Origin: Glaciecola sp. UBA2563
Lineage (GTDB): Bacteria > Pseudomonadota > Gammaproteobacteria > Enterobacterales > Alteromonadaceae
Assembly: GCA_002340325.1 (NCBI GenBank)
Contig: DDLV01000070.1
Span: 1-24,446 of the forward strand
Length of the DNA: 24,446 nucleotides
Direction: 5' to 3'
This document shows, piece after piece, positions 6,065 to 12,472 of this stretch; within the stretch, counting starts at the first letter, position 1; each line of letters opens with the position of its first letter. A program made the translations under genes and the position numbers. A model generated the notes under the pieces. That model saw only the letters and a program-made list of their open reading frames with translations. It was not told the DNA's origin and made no database searches.

Positions 6065-6316
6065 ATGAACACCGCTTTTCTGCTAATGGCCCAATATGAA
6101 AAGACAGTTATTCCTCTTAAAGAAATTTGCGAGGAGTACTTTGCATGTCGTTTCCATACAGCAAAAGAAAAAGCAAAAGCATCAACGTTGCCCGTGGCTG
6201 CATTCCAAATGGGTAAGGGGCAGAAAGCGCAGTGGTTCGTGCATGTTGAAGACCTAGCAAAACTAATTGACGACCGTCGTGCTGAAGCGCGGGAAGAGAT
6301 GGAAAAAGTTATTTAG
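6065..6316 (+). CDS. PrtN-like pyocin activator family protein
   Basis: The 83-residue protein begins MNTAFLLMAQYEKTVIPLKE and contains LPVAAFQMGKGQKAQWFVHV and DLAKLIDDRRAEARE, closely matching the PrtN (pyocin activator) family along its length. PrtN activates pyocin genes of Pseudomonas by binding P-box sequences; homologues occur as late or early regulators in many prophages. Here it is the last gene of the rightward early operon, just before a terminator, so it may act on promoters elsewhere in the element, probably left of the window. Confidence 0.85.
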   Translation: MNTAFLLMAQYEKTVIPLKEICEEYFACRFHTAKEKAKASTLPVAAFQMGKGQKAQWFVHVEDLAKLIDDRRAEAREEMEKVI

Positions 6317-6340
6317 ATTTTTTTGCAGTGTTCATTTTAT

Positions 6341-6374
6341 AAAAAAGAAACGCACCCAAGTGAGTGCGTTTTTT
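6341..6374. terminator. Bidirectional terminator after early operon
   Basis: A-run at 6341-6350, stem AACGCAC/GTGCGTT (6349-6355 and 6364-6370) with an 8-base loop, then T-run 6369-6374. It serves the PrtN-like gene on the plus strand and the short minus-strand ORF ending at 6380. Confidence 0.8.
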
Positions 6375-6379
6375 ACAAT

Positions 6380-6496
6380 CTAGGCGTCAACTTCAATACC
6401 AATGGCAAATCTTGGGAAATCCCATATGACAGCTATTCGTATACGAAACCTGACGTTAGATTTGGCTTGGTTCGGTTCTAAAACAATATTTTTCAT
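6380..6496 (-). CDS. Short minus-strand ORF with strong SD (38 aa)
   Basis: ATG at 6494-6496 has GGAGAA five bases upstream, and the stop abuts the bidirectional terminator. The 38-residue product is MKNIVLEPNQAK followed by an Arg/Ile-rich strand-like segment and ends GIEVDA. The same frame stays open upstream for another ~50 codons to a TAA at about 6650 and encodes a Cys-containing segment (TYCGKTT..., SYCKSTC) without a normal ATG start, so a longer protein using GTG or ATT, or a decayed gene, is possible. Confidence 0.4.
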   Translation of the reverse strand: MKNIVLEPNQAKSNVRFRIRIAVIWDFPRFAIGIEVDA

Positions 6497-6739
6497 TGTT
6501 TTCTCCAAACGTAGGCAGGTGCTCTTACAGTACGACACACTGCCCGTTGAGCCAAGTTTGGCACCATTTCTCTTTTCTAAGACAGTGATGGAGGTGCCGA
6601 CCTTTGTCGTCTTACCACAATAAGTGGGGTCGTTTTTTAGTATTTCAATATCTTAAAAATGACAACAGACATAGTTACGCTATTAAAAATTCAGAAACTA
6701 GCGCATGAAATTAAGCGTTTACAAAGAAGTGCTAATACT
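6497..6739. other. Low-coding gap on right of early operon
   Basis: No convincing plus-strand gene. The minus strand holds the open Cys-containing extension of the 6380-6496 frame; a plus-strand 39-codon frame (6659-6778) lacks a ribosome binding site. No repeat or tRNA was seen. Confidence 0.4.
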
Positions 6740-6768
6740 TTGGATCAGTTTTTTAGCTTTATTATACT
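6740..6768 (+). promoter_or_regulatory. Promoter for 70-aa protein
   Basis: TTGGAT (6740-6745), 17-bp spacer, TATACT (6763-6768), about 55 bp before the gene at 6826. It lies beyond the terminator at 6341-6374, so this gene is a separate unit not obviously under the phage operators. Confidence 0.5.
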
Positions 6769-6825
6769 TTTGAATTAAAACATTGGTACGATGTCTAAGA
6801 AGTTGTTGTAAAAAAGGAAGTTACC

Positions 6826-7038
6826 ATGTCTAAAGCAAACGATTTGCTTGATTTAAAAGACAAGCTGGATATGTCTATCACTGATATCAAAACCATCACA
6901 TTTCTACTGAGTCACTACGTTGAACAATGTGAAGACCCCATTTTAGAAAATTCATTTCATTTGCTCAGTGAAAAAATAGAAGAAGCCAAAATGAATGCTG
7001 ATACTTTTTACCAAGTCACAAAGAATAAAGCTGCTTAA
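6826..7038 (+). CDS. Small helical protein (70 aa), own promoter
   Basis: It starts after AAGGAAG with good spacing. The sequence is nearly all helix (NDLLDLKDKLDMSITDIKTI, later NSFHLLSEKIEEAKMNAD), acidic, with a single Cys and no membrane span. It faces the SDH-type protease gene tail to tail (25-bp gap). It resembles the small helical modulators found in prophage cargo regions but I recognise no family. Confidence 0.6.
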   Translation: MSKANDLLDLKDKLDMSITDIKTITFLLSHYVEQCEDPILENSFHLLSEKIEEAKMNADTFYQVTKNKAA

Positions 7039-7063
7039 CAATAATTAGTTGTAAATTAGAATC

Positions 7064-7960
7064 TTATGTTCTTGGCGCATTTGAAACTAAAGCAACGCCA
7101 TTTTGGTTTTCTGTTATTTTAACAGCGTTAGAGCTTGAAAATGTATGCATAAAACAATGATGCACGGTAAGAATTAAGTCTTGTAGCGCATTATCATCCT
7201 CAAGAGCCCTAATTTTTAAGCCGCATTTTTTAGCATCATCAATATTTATGTGGCGAGCGTGTAGTTTAGAATCATTAGTTTCATTAAGAAAATTAGTTAC
7301 GTCGTCCGCCTTTTTTTCAGGGTCTTCATCTGCAGCGAACATAGTATCAATTAACTTGCTTTTGACAATCTCCGTCGCTAGAGCTATTGAATTTTTACAT
7401 TGCCCAATAAATGTAGGATGGTACTTGCCTAGAATAATCGACCAAGCAGGTATAGTACCTTGGTCGTTCTTCATTTGCTGCATAGCTTCTTCAAATTCCT
7501 TTATTACACCATGAGCCGGAATACCATTAAACTGAGGATCTATCGGGCCAATATTTGATTGTTTGCCCATATAGATTTCTTTTGTTGAACAAGCAATCAT
7601 TGTACCGCCCGACATAGCGATAAGAGGTACAAAAGCTACTATATCTTTGTGGAACATTCGGTGTAAGTAATCAATCAAAGACTCTGTAGCGGCCATATCG
7701 CCACCTGGTGTGTGAAGCAAAAGGTCTAAACCTTTTGTTCGATCCAAACCATGGATAGCAGCCATCAACGCATTTTTATCGTCGTCATTTATGCTTGTGT
7801 GGTAAACACCAGGTCGCTGCAGAAAGCCCGAATAGTAAGCTATAACGTTTCGCTGCCTGAAATTTGATAGTTCCTTTATATATTTTCGTCTTATGTAATC
7901 TAACCCGTCTACGCGATTAGAGCCATTAATTTCATCTAAAACTTGATTCCAACTAGGCAT
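7064..7960 (-). CDS. SDH-family Clp-fold serine proteinase
   Basis: A 298-residue protein of the SppA/ClpP-crotonase superfamily, matching the SDH (serine dehydrogenase proteinase) type. It shows GLDLLLHTPGGDMAATES (about 77-94; the PGG loop forms the oxyanion region), the nucleophile S117 in PLIAMSGGTMIACS, and K133-x4-GPIDPQ (138-143) typical of the family. No signal peptide or membrane span, so it should be cytoplasmic, unlike SppA. The last ~50 residues (VHHCFMHTF onward) are unlike the core. It is preceded by a 62-residue gene at a 12-bp gap, probably one operon. In a mobile element a regulated protease could act in defence, lysogeny control or protein processing; no direct evidence here. 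Confidence 0.85.
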   Translation of the reverse strand: MPSWNQVLDEINGSNRVDGLDYIRRKYIKELSNFRQRNVIAYYSGFLQRPGVYHTSINDDDKNALMAAIHGLDRTKGLDLLLHTPGGDMAATESLIDYLHRMFHKDIVAFVPLIAMSGGTMIACSTKEIYMGKQSNIGPIDPQFNGIPAHGVIKEFEEAMQQMKNDQGTIPAWSIILGKYHPTFIGQCKNSIALATEIVKSKLIDTMFAADEDPEKKADDVTNFLNETNDSKLHARHINIDDAKKCGLKIRALEDDNALQDLILTVHHCFMHTFSSSNAVKITENQNGVALVSNAPRT

Positions 7961-7972
7961 TAATTTCCTTAT

Positions 7973-8161
7973 TTACGTCTGAGCCGTTCCTGACGAGTAC
8001 ATGATAGGTAAATCTATAAGAACTGATGCTTTTTCAAATTTGTAGTCGGACGCTGGCTTTTCATCTGGGACTTTCTGAAACGAAGCTAGGTTTACAAATT
8101 CTTCAAATACATTGTTAATATCTTCTTGCGTCATTTCGGACACATTGACTTTTTCATCCAT
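7973..8161 (-). CDS. Small acidic protein, operon partner of SDH protease
   Basis: A 62-residue protein with a GAGGATCA ribosome binding site. The N-terminal half is acidic and helical (SEMTQEDINNVFEEFVNLAS); the C-terminal half is extended (KFEKASVLIDLPIMYSSG). It ends 12 bp before the protease gene on the same strand. It could be an inhibitor, adaptor or substrate of the protease; only the pairing supports this. Confidence 0.6.
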   Translation of the reverse strand: MDEKVNVSEMTQEDINNVFEEFVNLASFQKVPDEKPASDYKFEKASVLIDLPIMYSSGTAQT

Positions 8162-8189
8162 TTCGCTGATCCTCGTGTTGCCTGTAAAG

Positions 8190-8216
8190 AATATAGCAGA
8201 CGGTAATTTTTGTAAA
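8190..8216 (-). promoter_or_regulatory. Possible promoter for protease operon
   Basis: Minus-strand TATATT (8190-8195) with TTTACA (8211-8216) upstream at a short 15-bp spacing, about 30 bp before the ATG at 8161. Moderate match only. Confidence 0.35.
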
Positions 8217-8272
8217 CTTACTAACTATATATCGTTTTTAGAAGCAAAAACTAGACCGGTAATACGATAAGG

Positions 8273-9328
8273 TTAAATGTTTTTTTCATGTAACCGGCTA
8301 GGAAATAGCTCAGTATATATCTGCCATAAGGTATTAATGTTTCGATGGCCTGTCACTTGGGCAACTTCATCAATTTTGTAGCCTAGCTCAAACAATCTGC
8401 TAGCTCCCTCACGCCTTAAATCATGATATCGCAAGTCTTTAATGCCTAGCTCGTTGCGAACACGCTGAAAACCTGCAGTGACTGAACGAGGGTTGTAGGG
8501 AAACACCAGGTCTTTTTCTTTTGACTGTTTTTGAAGTATATCCCAAGAGTCGCCAAGCAATGGAACCATCATATGATTACCGGCTTTTTTGCGAGGATCC
8601 TTTCGGTTTCGGACCATAACCGCTTTTTGTTCCTGATCGACGTCTTCCCATCTAATTGAGCACACTTCGCCAATGCGCATACAAGTCAAAATAGAAAAGT
8701 CTAAAATATCAAGGTAGGGGATTTCAGCAACGCGATGATTTTGCCGAGCTTCAAGGCCCTGACGCAGCTTATCAAGTTCTTTGGTTGTAGGTCGACGATT
8801 GCGCCTGTTGCTTTTTCCGATGAGTTGTAAGTCGTGGAGAGAGGCATATGCATCAATGACACACTGGTCATTCACGTCGTAGCCAAATTGTGGTTTTGCC
8901 GCTTTTAGGGCCCAACGAAGATAACTAACATCATGGCTGATAGTCTGAGGTTGCGCACCTGCTTCTTTGCGTGATTTGCAGTGCTTAATGACATGATGGG
9001 GTAATAAGTCAATAATATTGATATAGCCAATGTCAGAGTCGCAGAGCGTCTCTAATACATACCGCTTGGTTCTGCCAAGCTGTATATGCTCATCGTTCAT
9101 TAGCTTTGATATGAGCTCGCGCAGGGATACATTTCTGCCTGTATCCCCATACCCATGCTCTTCAATTTCAGCAATGCGCTTCTTACCAAAAGCATGAGCG
9201 GCCTTTTCTTTCGAAAACGTAACGGACTTATTATATACTACGCGGCCTTGCTCTTTGACTTTGATGTTGCATAGGTATCGAGGGGTACCATCTGCCTTAA
9301 TTCTTTTTCGGATTGTGTAAGATGCCAT
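8273..9328 (-). CDS. int: Tyrosine recombinase (phage integrase) of dusA-targeting type
   Basis: A 351-residue tyrosine recombinase. The N-terminal ~60 residues are the usual arm-binding domain (MASYTIRKRIKADGTPRYLC); the core SAM-like domain spans about 65-170; the catalytic domain has R218 in CMRIGEV, H302-x-x-R305 in YHDLRREGAS, H328 in TGHRNI and the nucleophile Y338 in LWQIYTEL. All conserved catalytic positions are present, so it should be active. The start lies 128 bp from dusA and reads away from it, the arrangement known for elements that integrate into the 5' end of dusA. Five copies of TGTATCCC surround its start codon, suggesting arm-type sites or autoregulation. Confidence 0.93.
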   Translation of the reverse strand: MASYTIRKRIKADGTPRYLCNIKVKEQGRVVYNKSVTFSKEKAAHAFGKKRIAEIEEHGYGDTGRNVSLRELISKLMNDEHIQLGRTKRYVLETLCDSDIGYINIIDLLPHHVIKHCKSRKEAGAQPQTISHDVSYLRWALKAAKPQFGYDVNDQCVIDAYASLHDLQLIGKSNRRNRRPTTKELDKLRQGLEARQNHRVAEIPYLDILDFSILTCMRIGEVCSIRWEDVDQEQKAVMVRNRKDPRKKAGNHMMVPLLGDSWDILQKQSKEKDLVFPYNPRSVTAGFQRVRNELGIKDLRYHDLRREGASRLFELGYKIDEVAQVTGHRNINTLWQIYTELFPSRLHEKNI

Positions 9329-9372
9329 TCCGGGGATACAAAATTGTACGGCGTGTATCCCTATTGTATCCC
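9124..9372. repeat. Five-copy TGTATCCC repeat cluster around int start
   Basis: The 8-mer TGTATCCC occurs at 9140-9147, 9354-9361 and 9365-9372, and its complement GGGATACA at 9124-9131 and 9333-9340. Two copies form a perfect 12-bp inverted repeat CCGGGGATACAA/TTGTATCCCCGG (9330-9341 and 9364-9375). Two others form a matching inverted pair inside the int coding region. They fit integrase or excisionase arm sites. Confidence 0.7.
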
Positions 9373-9381
9373 CGGCAACTC

Positions 9382-9413
9382 AAAAATGTCAAAAAAAGCT
9401 AAAAAATGTCAAA
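9382..9413 (+). repeat. Direct repeat AAAAATGTCAAA x2
   Basis: AAAAATGTCAAA at 9382-9393 and 9402-9413, 20 bp apart (about two helical turns), between the TGTATCCC cluster and dusA. Possibly another recombination-protein site; the A-rich context makes chance more likely than for the TGTATCCC cluster. Confidence 0.45.
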
Positions 9414-9456
9414 GAATAATAAGATTTAAAAACTAACAAAAATCCCTAGAGGCCCC

Positions 9457-10482
9457 GTGATACCTAGTAATGCTCGTAAAACTGTAGACCACCGCTTTGC
9501 GGTTGCACCTATGCTTGATTGGACTGACCGCCATTGCCGATACTTTCTTCGACAATTGAGTGAAGAAACCGTCTTGTATACGGAAATGGTAACTACAGGC
9601 GCAATCCTTCACGGCAAAGGGGATTACTTGGCGTTTGACGATGCTGAACACCCAATCGTCCTGCAATTAGGCGGAAGTGAACCGGACGCTATGGCAAAAT
9701 GCGCGTTAATTGCTCAGCAGCGAGGTTACGATGAGGTCAATATAAACGTAGGTTGCCCCTCTGATAGAGTAAAGAATGGTAGTTTTGGCGCCTGTTTAAT
9801 GTCAACTCCTGAGGTTGTATCAGATTGTGTCGATGCTATGAAAAGCGTCGTGGATATTCCTATTTCGGTAAAATGTCGAATAGGTATTGATGAAATGGAT
9901 GAAGAGCAGGGGCTATTCGAATTTGTTGATAAGATCAGACATGCTGGTTGCAAGCATTTTATCGTCCATGCCAGAAAGGCCTGGTTACAAGGATTAAGCC
10001 CAAAACAAAATAGGGATATACCGCCTTTAAACTACGCGCGGGTTTACAATCTAAAAAAACAATTTCCTGATCTCGAAATAAGTATTAATGGCGGAATTAA
10101 AAGTCTCGACGATGTCGGGCAACATCTAGAGCACGTCGATGGTGTTATGTTAGGAAGAGAAGTATACACAAACCCTTTTATTCTTGCTGACGTCGACCAG
10201 CGTATTTTTTCAAATCGAGATAACCCACCTAAAACACGTGAACACGTTGTAAATCAGATGACCGAATATACGGAAAGGCAATTATCTAAAGGAGCGAAGG
10301 TATGGTTTATCGCAAGGCACATGCTCGGTTTATTTCACGGACAAGCAGGTGGAAAGATCTGGAGAAGGTTCTTGACGCAAGAGTGCCCACAAAATAATCG
10401 TAACCCTGCAATTTTTAGAGATGCGTTCGAGCAAGTAAAATTAGCCCAACAAAAAGCGCTAACTTTTAGTCAAAACAACTAA
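9457..10482 (+). CDS. dusA: tRNA-dihydrouridine synthase A
   Basis: A 341-residue FMN/NADPH-dependent enzyme that reduces uridines in the tRNA D-loop (U20 region in the E. coli enzyme). It shows the DusA N-terminus HRFAVAPMLDWTDRHCRYF (12-30), NVGCPSDRVKNGSFGACLM (about 97-115) with the catalytic Cys C113, the tRNA/FMN-binding HARKAW segment, and INGGIKSLDD plus DGVMLGREVY near the phosphate-binding loop. The start is GTG 9457 after AGAGG. Because the integrated element lies directly upstream, the start codon, first few codons and promoter are probably supplied by the element rather than by the original chromosome. The protein is full length, so function should be kept. Confidence 0.95.
   Translation: MIPSNARKTVDHRFAVAPMLDWTDRHCRYFLRQLSEETVLYTEMVTTGAILHGKGDYLAFDDAEHPIVLQLGGSEPDAMAKCALIAQQRGYDEVNINVGCPSDRVKNGSFGACLMSTPEVVSDCVDAMKSVVDIPISVKCRIGIDEMDEEQGLFEFVDKIRHAGCKHFIVHARKAWLQGLSPKQNRDIPPLNYARVYNLKKQFPDLEISINGGIKSLDDVGQHLEHVDGVMLGREVYTNPFILADVDQRIFSNRDNPPKTREHVVNQMTEYTERQLSKGAKVWFIARHMLGLFHGQAGGKIWRRFLTQECPQNNRNPAIFRDAFEQVKLAQQKALTFSQNN
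9505..9545. other. Predicted attachment-site core within dusA
   Basis: The dusA segment encoding PMLDWTDRHCR is the conserved stretch in which integrative elements of this class recombine, keeping the gene intact. The integrase beside it supports this. The second copy of the core must lie left of the window, so the exact crossover cannot be read here. Confidence 0.4.
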
Positions 10483-10597
10483 CTACCATTGGTGTAAATC
10501 GCTATAAATGTGTAAAGTGCACCTCTATCACCTGCATTTTTTATGTAGCACCAGTCTAAACCACTGATTTTTATATATAAATATTAGATTAAAAAAA

Positions 10598-10614
10598 TTG
10601 GCATAACATTCGCT
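10598..10614 (+). promoter_or_regulatory. Sigma-54-type promoter before envelope-stress cluster
   Basis: TTGGCATAACATTCGCT has GG (10600-10601) and GC (10612-10613) separated by 10 bp, as in the sigma-54 consensus (TTGGCAC-N5-TTGCW) with few deviations. It lies about 100 bp before the gene at 10715. PspC-type envelope-stress genes are often sigma-54/PspF-controlled, which fits the downstream PspC-domain gene. Confidence 0.6.
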
Positions 10615-10714
10615 AAATCATCCTCAAGTACATGAACAAAGCTACCAGCGGTAGCAAACAACGGAATCAAAAAGTAGTTATTCCGATGAATACCAGAATT
10701 TTGAGGAACGAATT

Positions 10715-11020
10715 ATGAAACTTGATCGAACTTTTTTAACTGCATTCACTATCGGTGCAACCCTAATTGCTTCAGCCTCTGTTATGGCCAATGAGAAAGC
10801 TATTGAGTCGGATTTGTCAGAAGCAATCAAAGCGTCGCTAGCGACAGCGGCAGCAGAAATCGACTCAAAAATTGCTGTCGATGTTATTTCGATAAACAAC
10901 CAATTACTAGAGACCGAAAGCGAGTACCAAGTTATCGGAACGGTAACAGCGCCTAATGTCGAGGTAATCGAGAGTGAAACCGGGCTTGAAGTAAAAAATG
11001 AAGTTGAAGAGGCTGAGTAA
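10715..11020 (+). CDS. Small periplasmic protein of psp-like cluster
   Basis: A 101-residue protein with GAGGAAC before the ATG. A clear signal peptide (MKLDR, hydrophobic core, ASVMA, cleavage after about residue 25) leads a mature part that is helical and Ala/Ser-rich, then strand-like (EYQVIGTVTAPNVEVIES), with an acidic Glu-rich C-terminus. Export to the periplasm is expected. It is the first gene after the sigma-54 promoter candidate. No recognised family. Confidence 0.7.
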   Translation: MKLDRTFLTAFTIGATLIASASVMANEKAIESDLSEAIKASLATAAAEIDSKIAVDVISINNQLLETESEYQVIGTVTAPNVEVIESETGLEVKNEVEEAE

Positions 11021-11066
11021 TTTTGATTTGGGTGGTTGACCCACCCAGAAGCTAGGGAGAAAAGAG

Positions 11067-11180
11067 ATGTTATTAAACTATGATATTTTGGGTTTAGTGC
11101 TGTCACCGGTGATATTTTTCTTAGGAGCAGCAGGTTTTATGCTCCTACTATCACATTTAAATCTCATTAAATCAGATTAG
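11067..11180 (+). CDS. 37-residue membrane peptide
   Basis: ATG 11067 has AGGGAG upstream (11054-11059). The product MLLNYDILGLVLSPVIFFL continues through GAAGFMLLLSHLNLIKSD: one membrane span with a short polar tail. It lies between the periplasmic protein gene and the PspC gene on the same strand; size and position recall small Psp membrane proteins such as PspB/PspG, but the sequence is not clearly either. Confidence 0.6.
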   Translation: MLLNYDILGLVLSPVIFFLGAAGFMLLLSHLNLIKSD

Positions 11181-11228
11181 TAGTTTTGTTGAAATCCAGT
11201 TAAGAAAAAGTAGGGCGGAGAAAAACGA

Positions 11229-11432
11229 ATGAAGACAATATTGAATAAAGACAGATTTTTTAGAGATCCTCATGACGCTAAAGTTTGTGGCGTTTGTTCT
11301 GGACTTGCGAAAAATCTGCAAATGAATCCTTGGATGGTAAGGGGTGCTGTGGCGATTGCCTTTCTTTACTTTCCGATGGCGATTGGCCTGGCATATGTTT
11401 TAGCAATTTTGTTATTGCGTTATCGTTACTAA
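11229..11432 (+). CDS. PspC-domain envelope-stress protein
   Basis: A 67-residue protein with GGCGGAG before the ATG. Residues ~8-67 match a PspC domain: FFRDPHDAKVCGVCSGLAKN, then a tryptophan-containing LQMNPWMVRGAVAIAF segment and a membrane span ending LLLRYRY. PspC proteins sit in the inner membrane and sense or relay envelope stress to PspA/PspF. No pspA or pspB/F is in view, so this is a stand-alone PspC in an alternative cluster. Confidence 0.85.
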   Translation: MKTILNKDRFFRDPHDAKVCGVCSGLAKNLQMNPWMVRGAVAIAFLYFPMAIGLAYVLAILLLRYRY

Positions 11433-11476
11433 CATATTTACACTATACGTAACGTTTTGAAATTTTAAGAAAACAT

Positions 11477-12469
11477 ATGAACGCAATTTTTACAACGAGA
11501 AATATCAGCTTAGTGGTCGCCGTAATAGTAGTTATCACCACCCTCGTCGGTTGGTGGTGGAGTATTGCGCCGTCTCAGCAAGATGTAAAATTGCGGGCTC
11601 AAGCTGTTGCTGCTGAGAAGCAACAAACAGTGGTTCCTGGATATACCACTGCGACAGCGTTAATTGACGTTGTTGATACTTTACTCTCTAAATCTGGCGG
11701 TTACATTACAAATGATGTCACGCCGCCAGGTATCTTTATGGACAATATGCCTAACTGGGAGTTTGGCGTTTTGGAAATGAGCCGTGACATGGCTCTATCG
11801 ATGCGTAAAGATTTTAGCCGCTCTCAATCCCAGAGCCTCGAAAATCAATTCCTTACAAAAGCGCAGCCCTCTTTAAATTTTGATAGTAACAGGTGGTTGT
11901 TGCCCTCAACCGAAGGTGAGTATAAAGACGCGTTGGCAGCGCTTATTGGCTATCGAGATGACCTTGCAAACAGCGAAGCCGGAAGCAGCCAGTTTTATGC
12001 TAGAGCTGATAATCTGCGTGAATACCTCAAACAGGTTGAAAAGCGTTTAGGATCGCTTTCGCAAAAACTAAGCGCAAGTGTCGGAACCGACATGCTCAAT
12101 ACGGATTTAGCTGGTGATCCCAATGCTACCTCCTCAACACCAGAGCCAAATGTTATTCAAAATAAGACGAGTTGGTTCGAATTAGACGATAATTTCTATG
12201 AAGCTAGAGGAGCCTGTTGGGCTGTGCTACACTTTCTACAAGCGATAGAAGTTGATTTTGCAGATGTATTGCAAAATAAAAACGCTACGGTAAGTCTGCA
12301 GCAGATTATTAGAGAGCTTGAAGCAACCCAACAGACCGTATATAGTCCACTTATACTCAACGGGAGTGGTTTTGGGGTATTGGCAAATCATTCACTTGTA
12401 ATGGCTAATTACATCTCTAGAGCTAACGCAGCCTTAATTGAGCTATCGGAACTCCTTAATCAAGGGTAA
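11477..12469 (+). CDS. DUF2333 family membrane-anchored protein
   Basis: A 330-residue protein with an N-terminal membrane anchor (about 9-29, LVVAVIVVITTLVGWWW) and a large helical periplasmic domain containing YTTATALIDVVDTLLSKSGG, GIFMDNMPNWEFGVLEMSRD and SWFELDDNFYEARGACWAVL, which match the DUF2333 family. Function unknown. It lies directly upstream of, and 3 bp from, the outer-membrane barrel gene, whose ribosome binding site (AAGGG) is inside this ORF, so the two are co-translated. The pairing suggests a shared envelope role. Confidence 0.8.
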   Translation: MNAIFTTRNISLVVAVIVVITTLVGWWWSIAPSQQDVKLRAQAVAAEKQQTVVPGYTTATALIDVVDTLLSKSGGYITNDVTPPGIFMDNMPNWEFGVLEMSRDMALSMRKDFSRSQSQSLENQFLTKAQPSLNFDSNRWLLPSTEGEYKDALAALIGYRDDLANSEAGSSQFYARADNLREYLKQVEKRLGSLSQKLSASVGTDMLNTDLAGDPNATSSTPEPNVIQNKTSWFELDDNFYEARGACWAVLHFLQAIEVDFADVLQNKNATVSLQQIIRELEATQQTVYSPLILNGSGFGVLANHSLVMANYISRANAALIELSELLNQG

Positions 12470-12472
12470 AAA

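Noticed and set aside
6402..6623. Plus-strand ORF of 73 codons after the early operon
   Set aside because: No ribosome binding site and low-quality composition; it is antisense to the minus-strand frame that has GGAGAA and ends at a terminator.
6659..6778. 39-codon plus-strand ORF before the 70-aa protein
   Set aside because: No ribosome binding site, and the promoter for the next gene lies inside it.
9433..9953. Minus-strand ORFs opposite the start of dusA
   Set aside because: Antisense shadows of a highly conserved gene.
10678..11106. Minus-strand ORF of 142 codons opposite the periplasmic protein
   Set aside because: Ser-rich antisense frame with no ribosome binding site; the plus-strand gene has a signal peptide and GAGGAAC.
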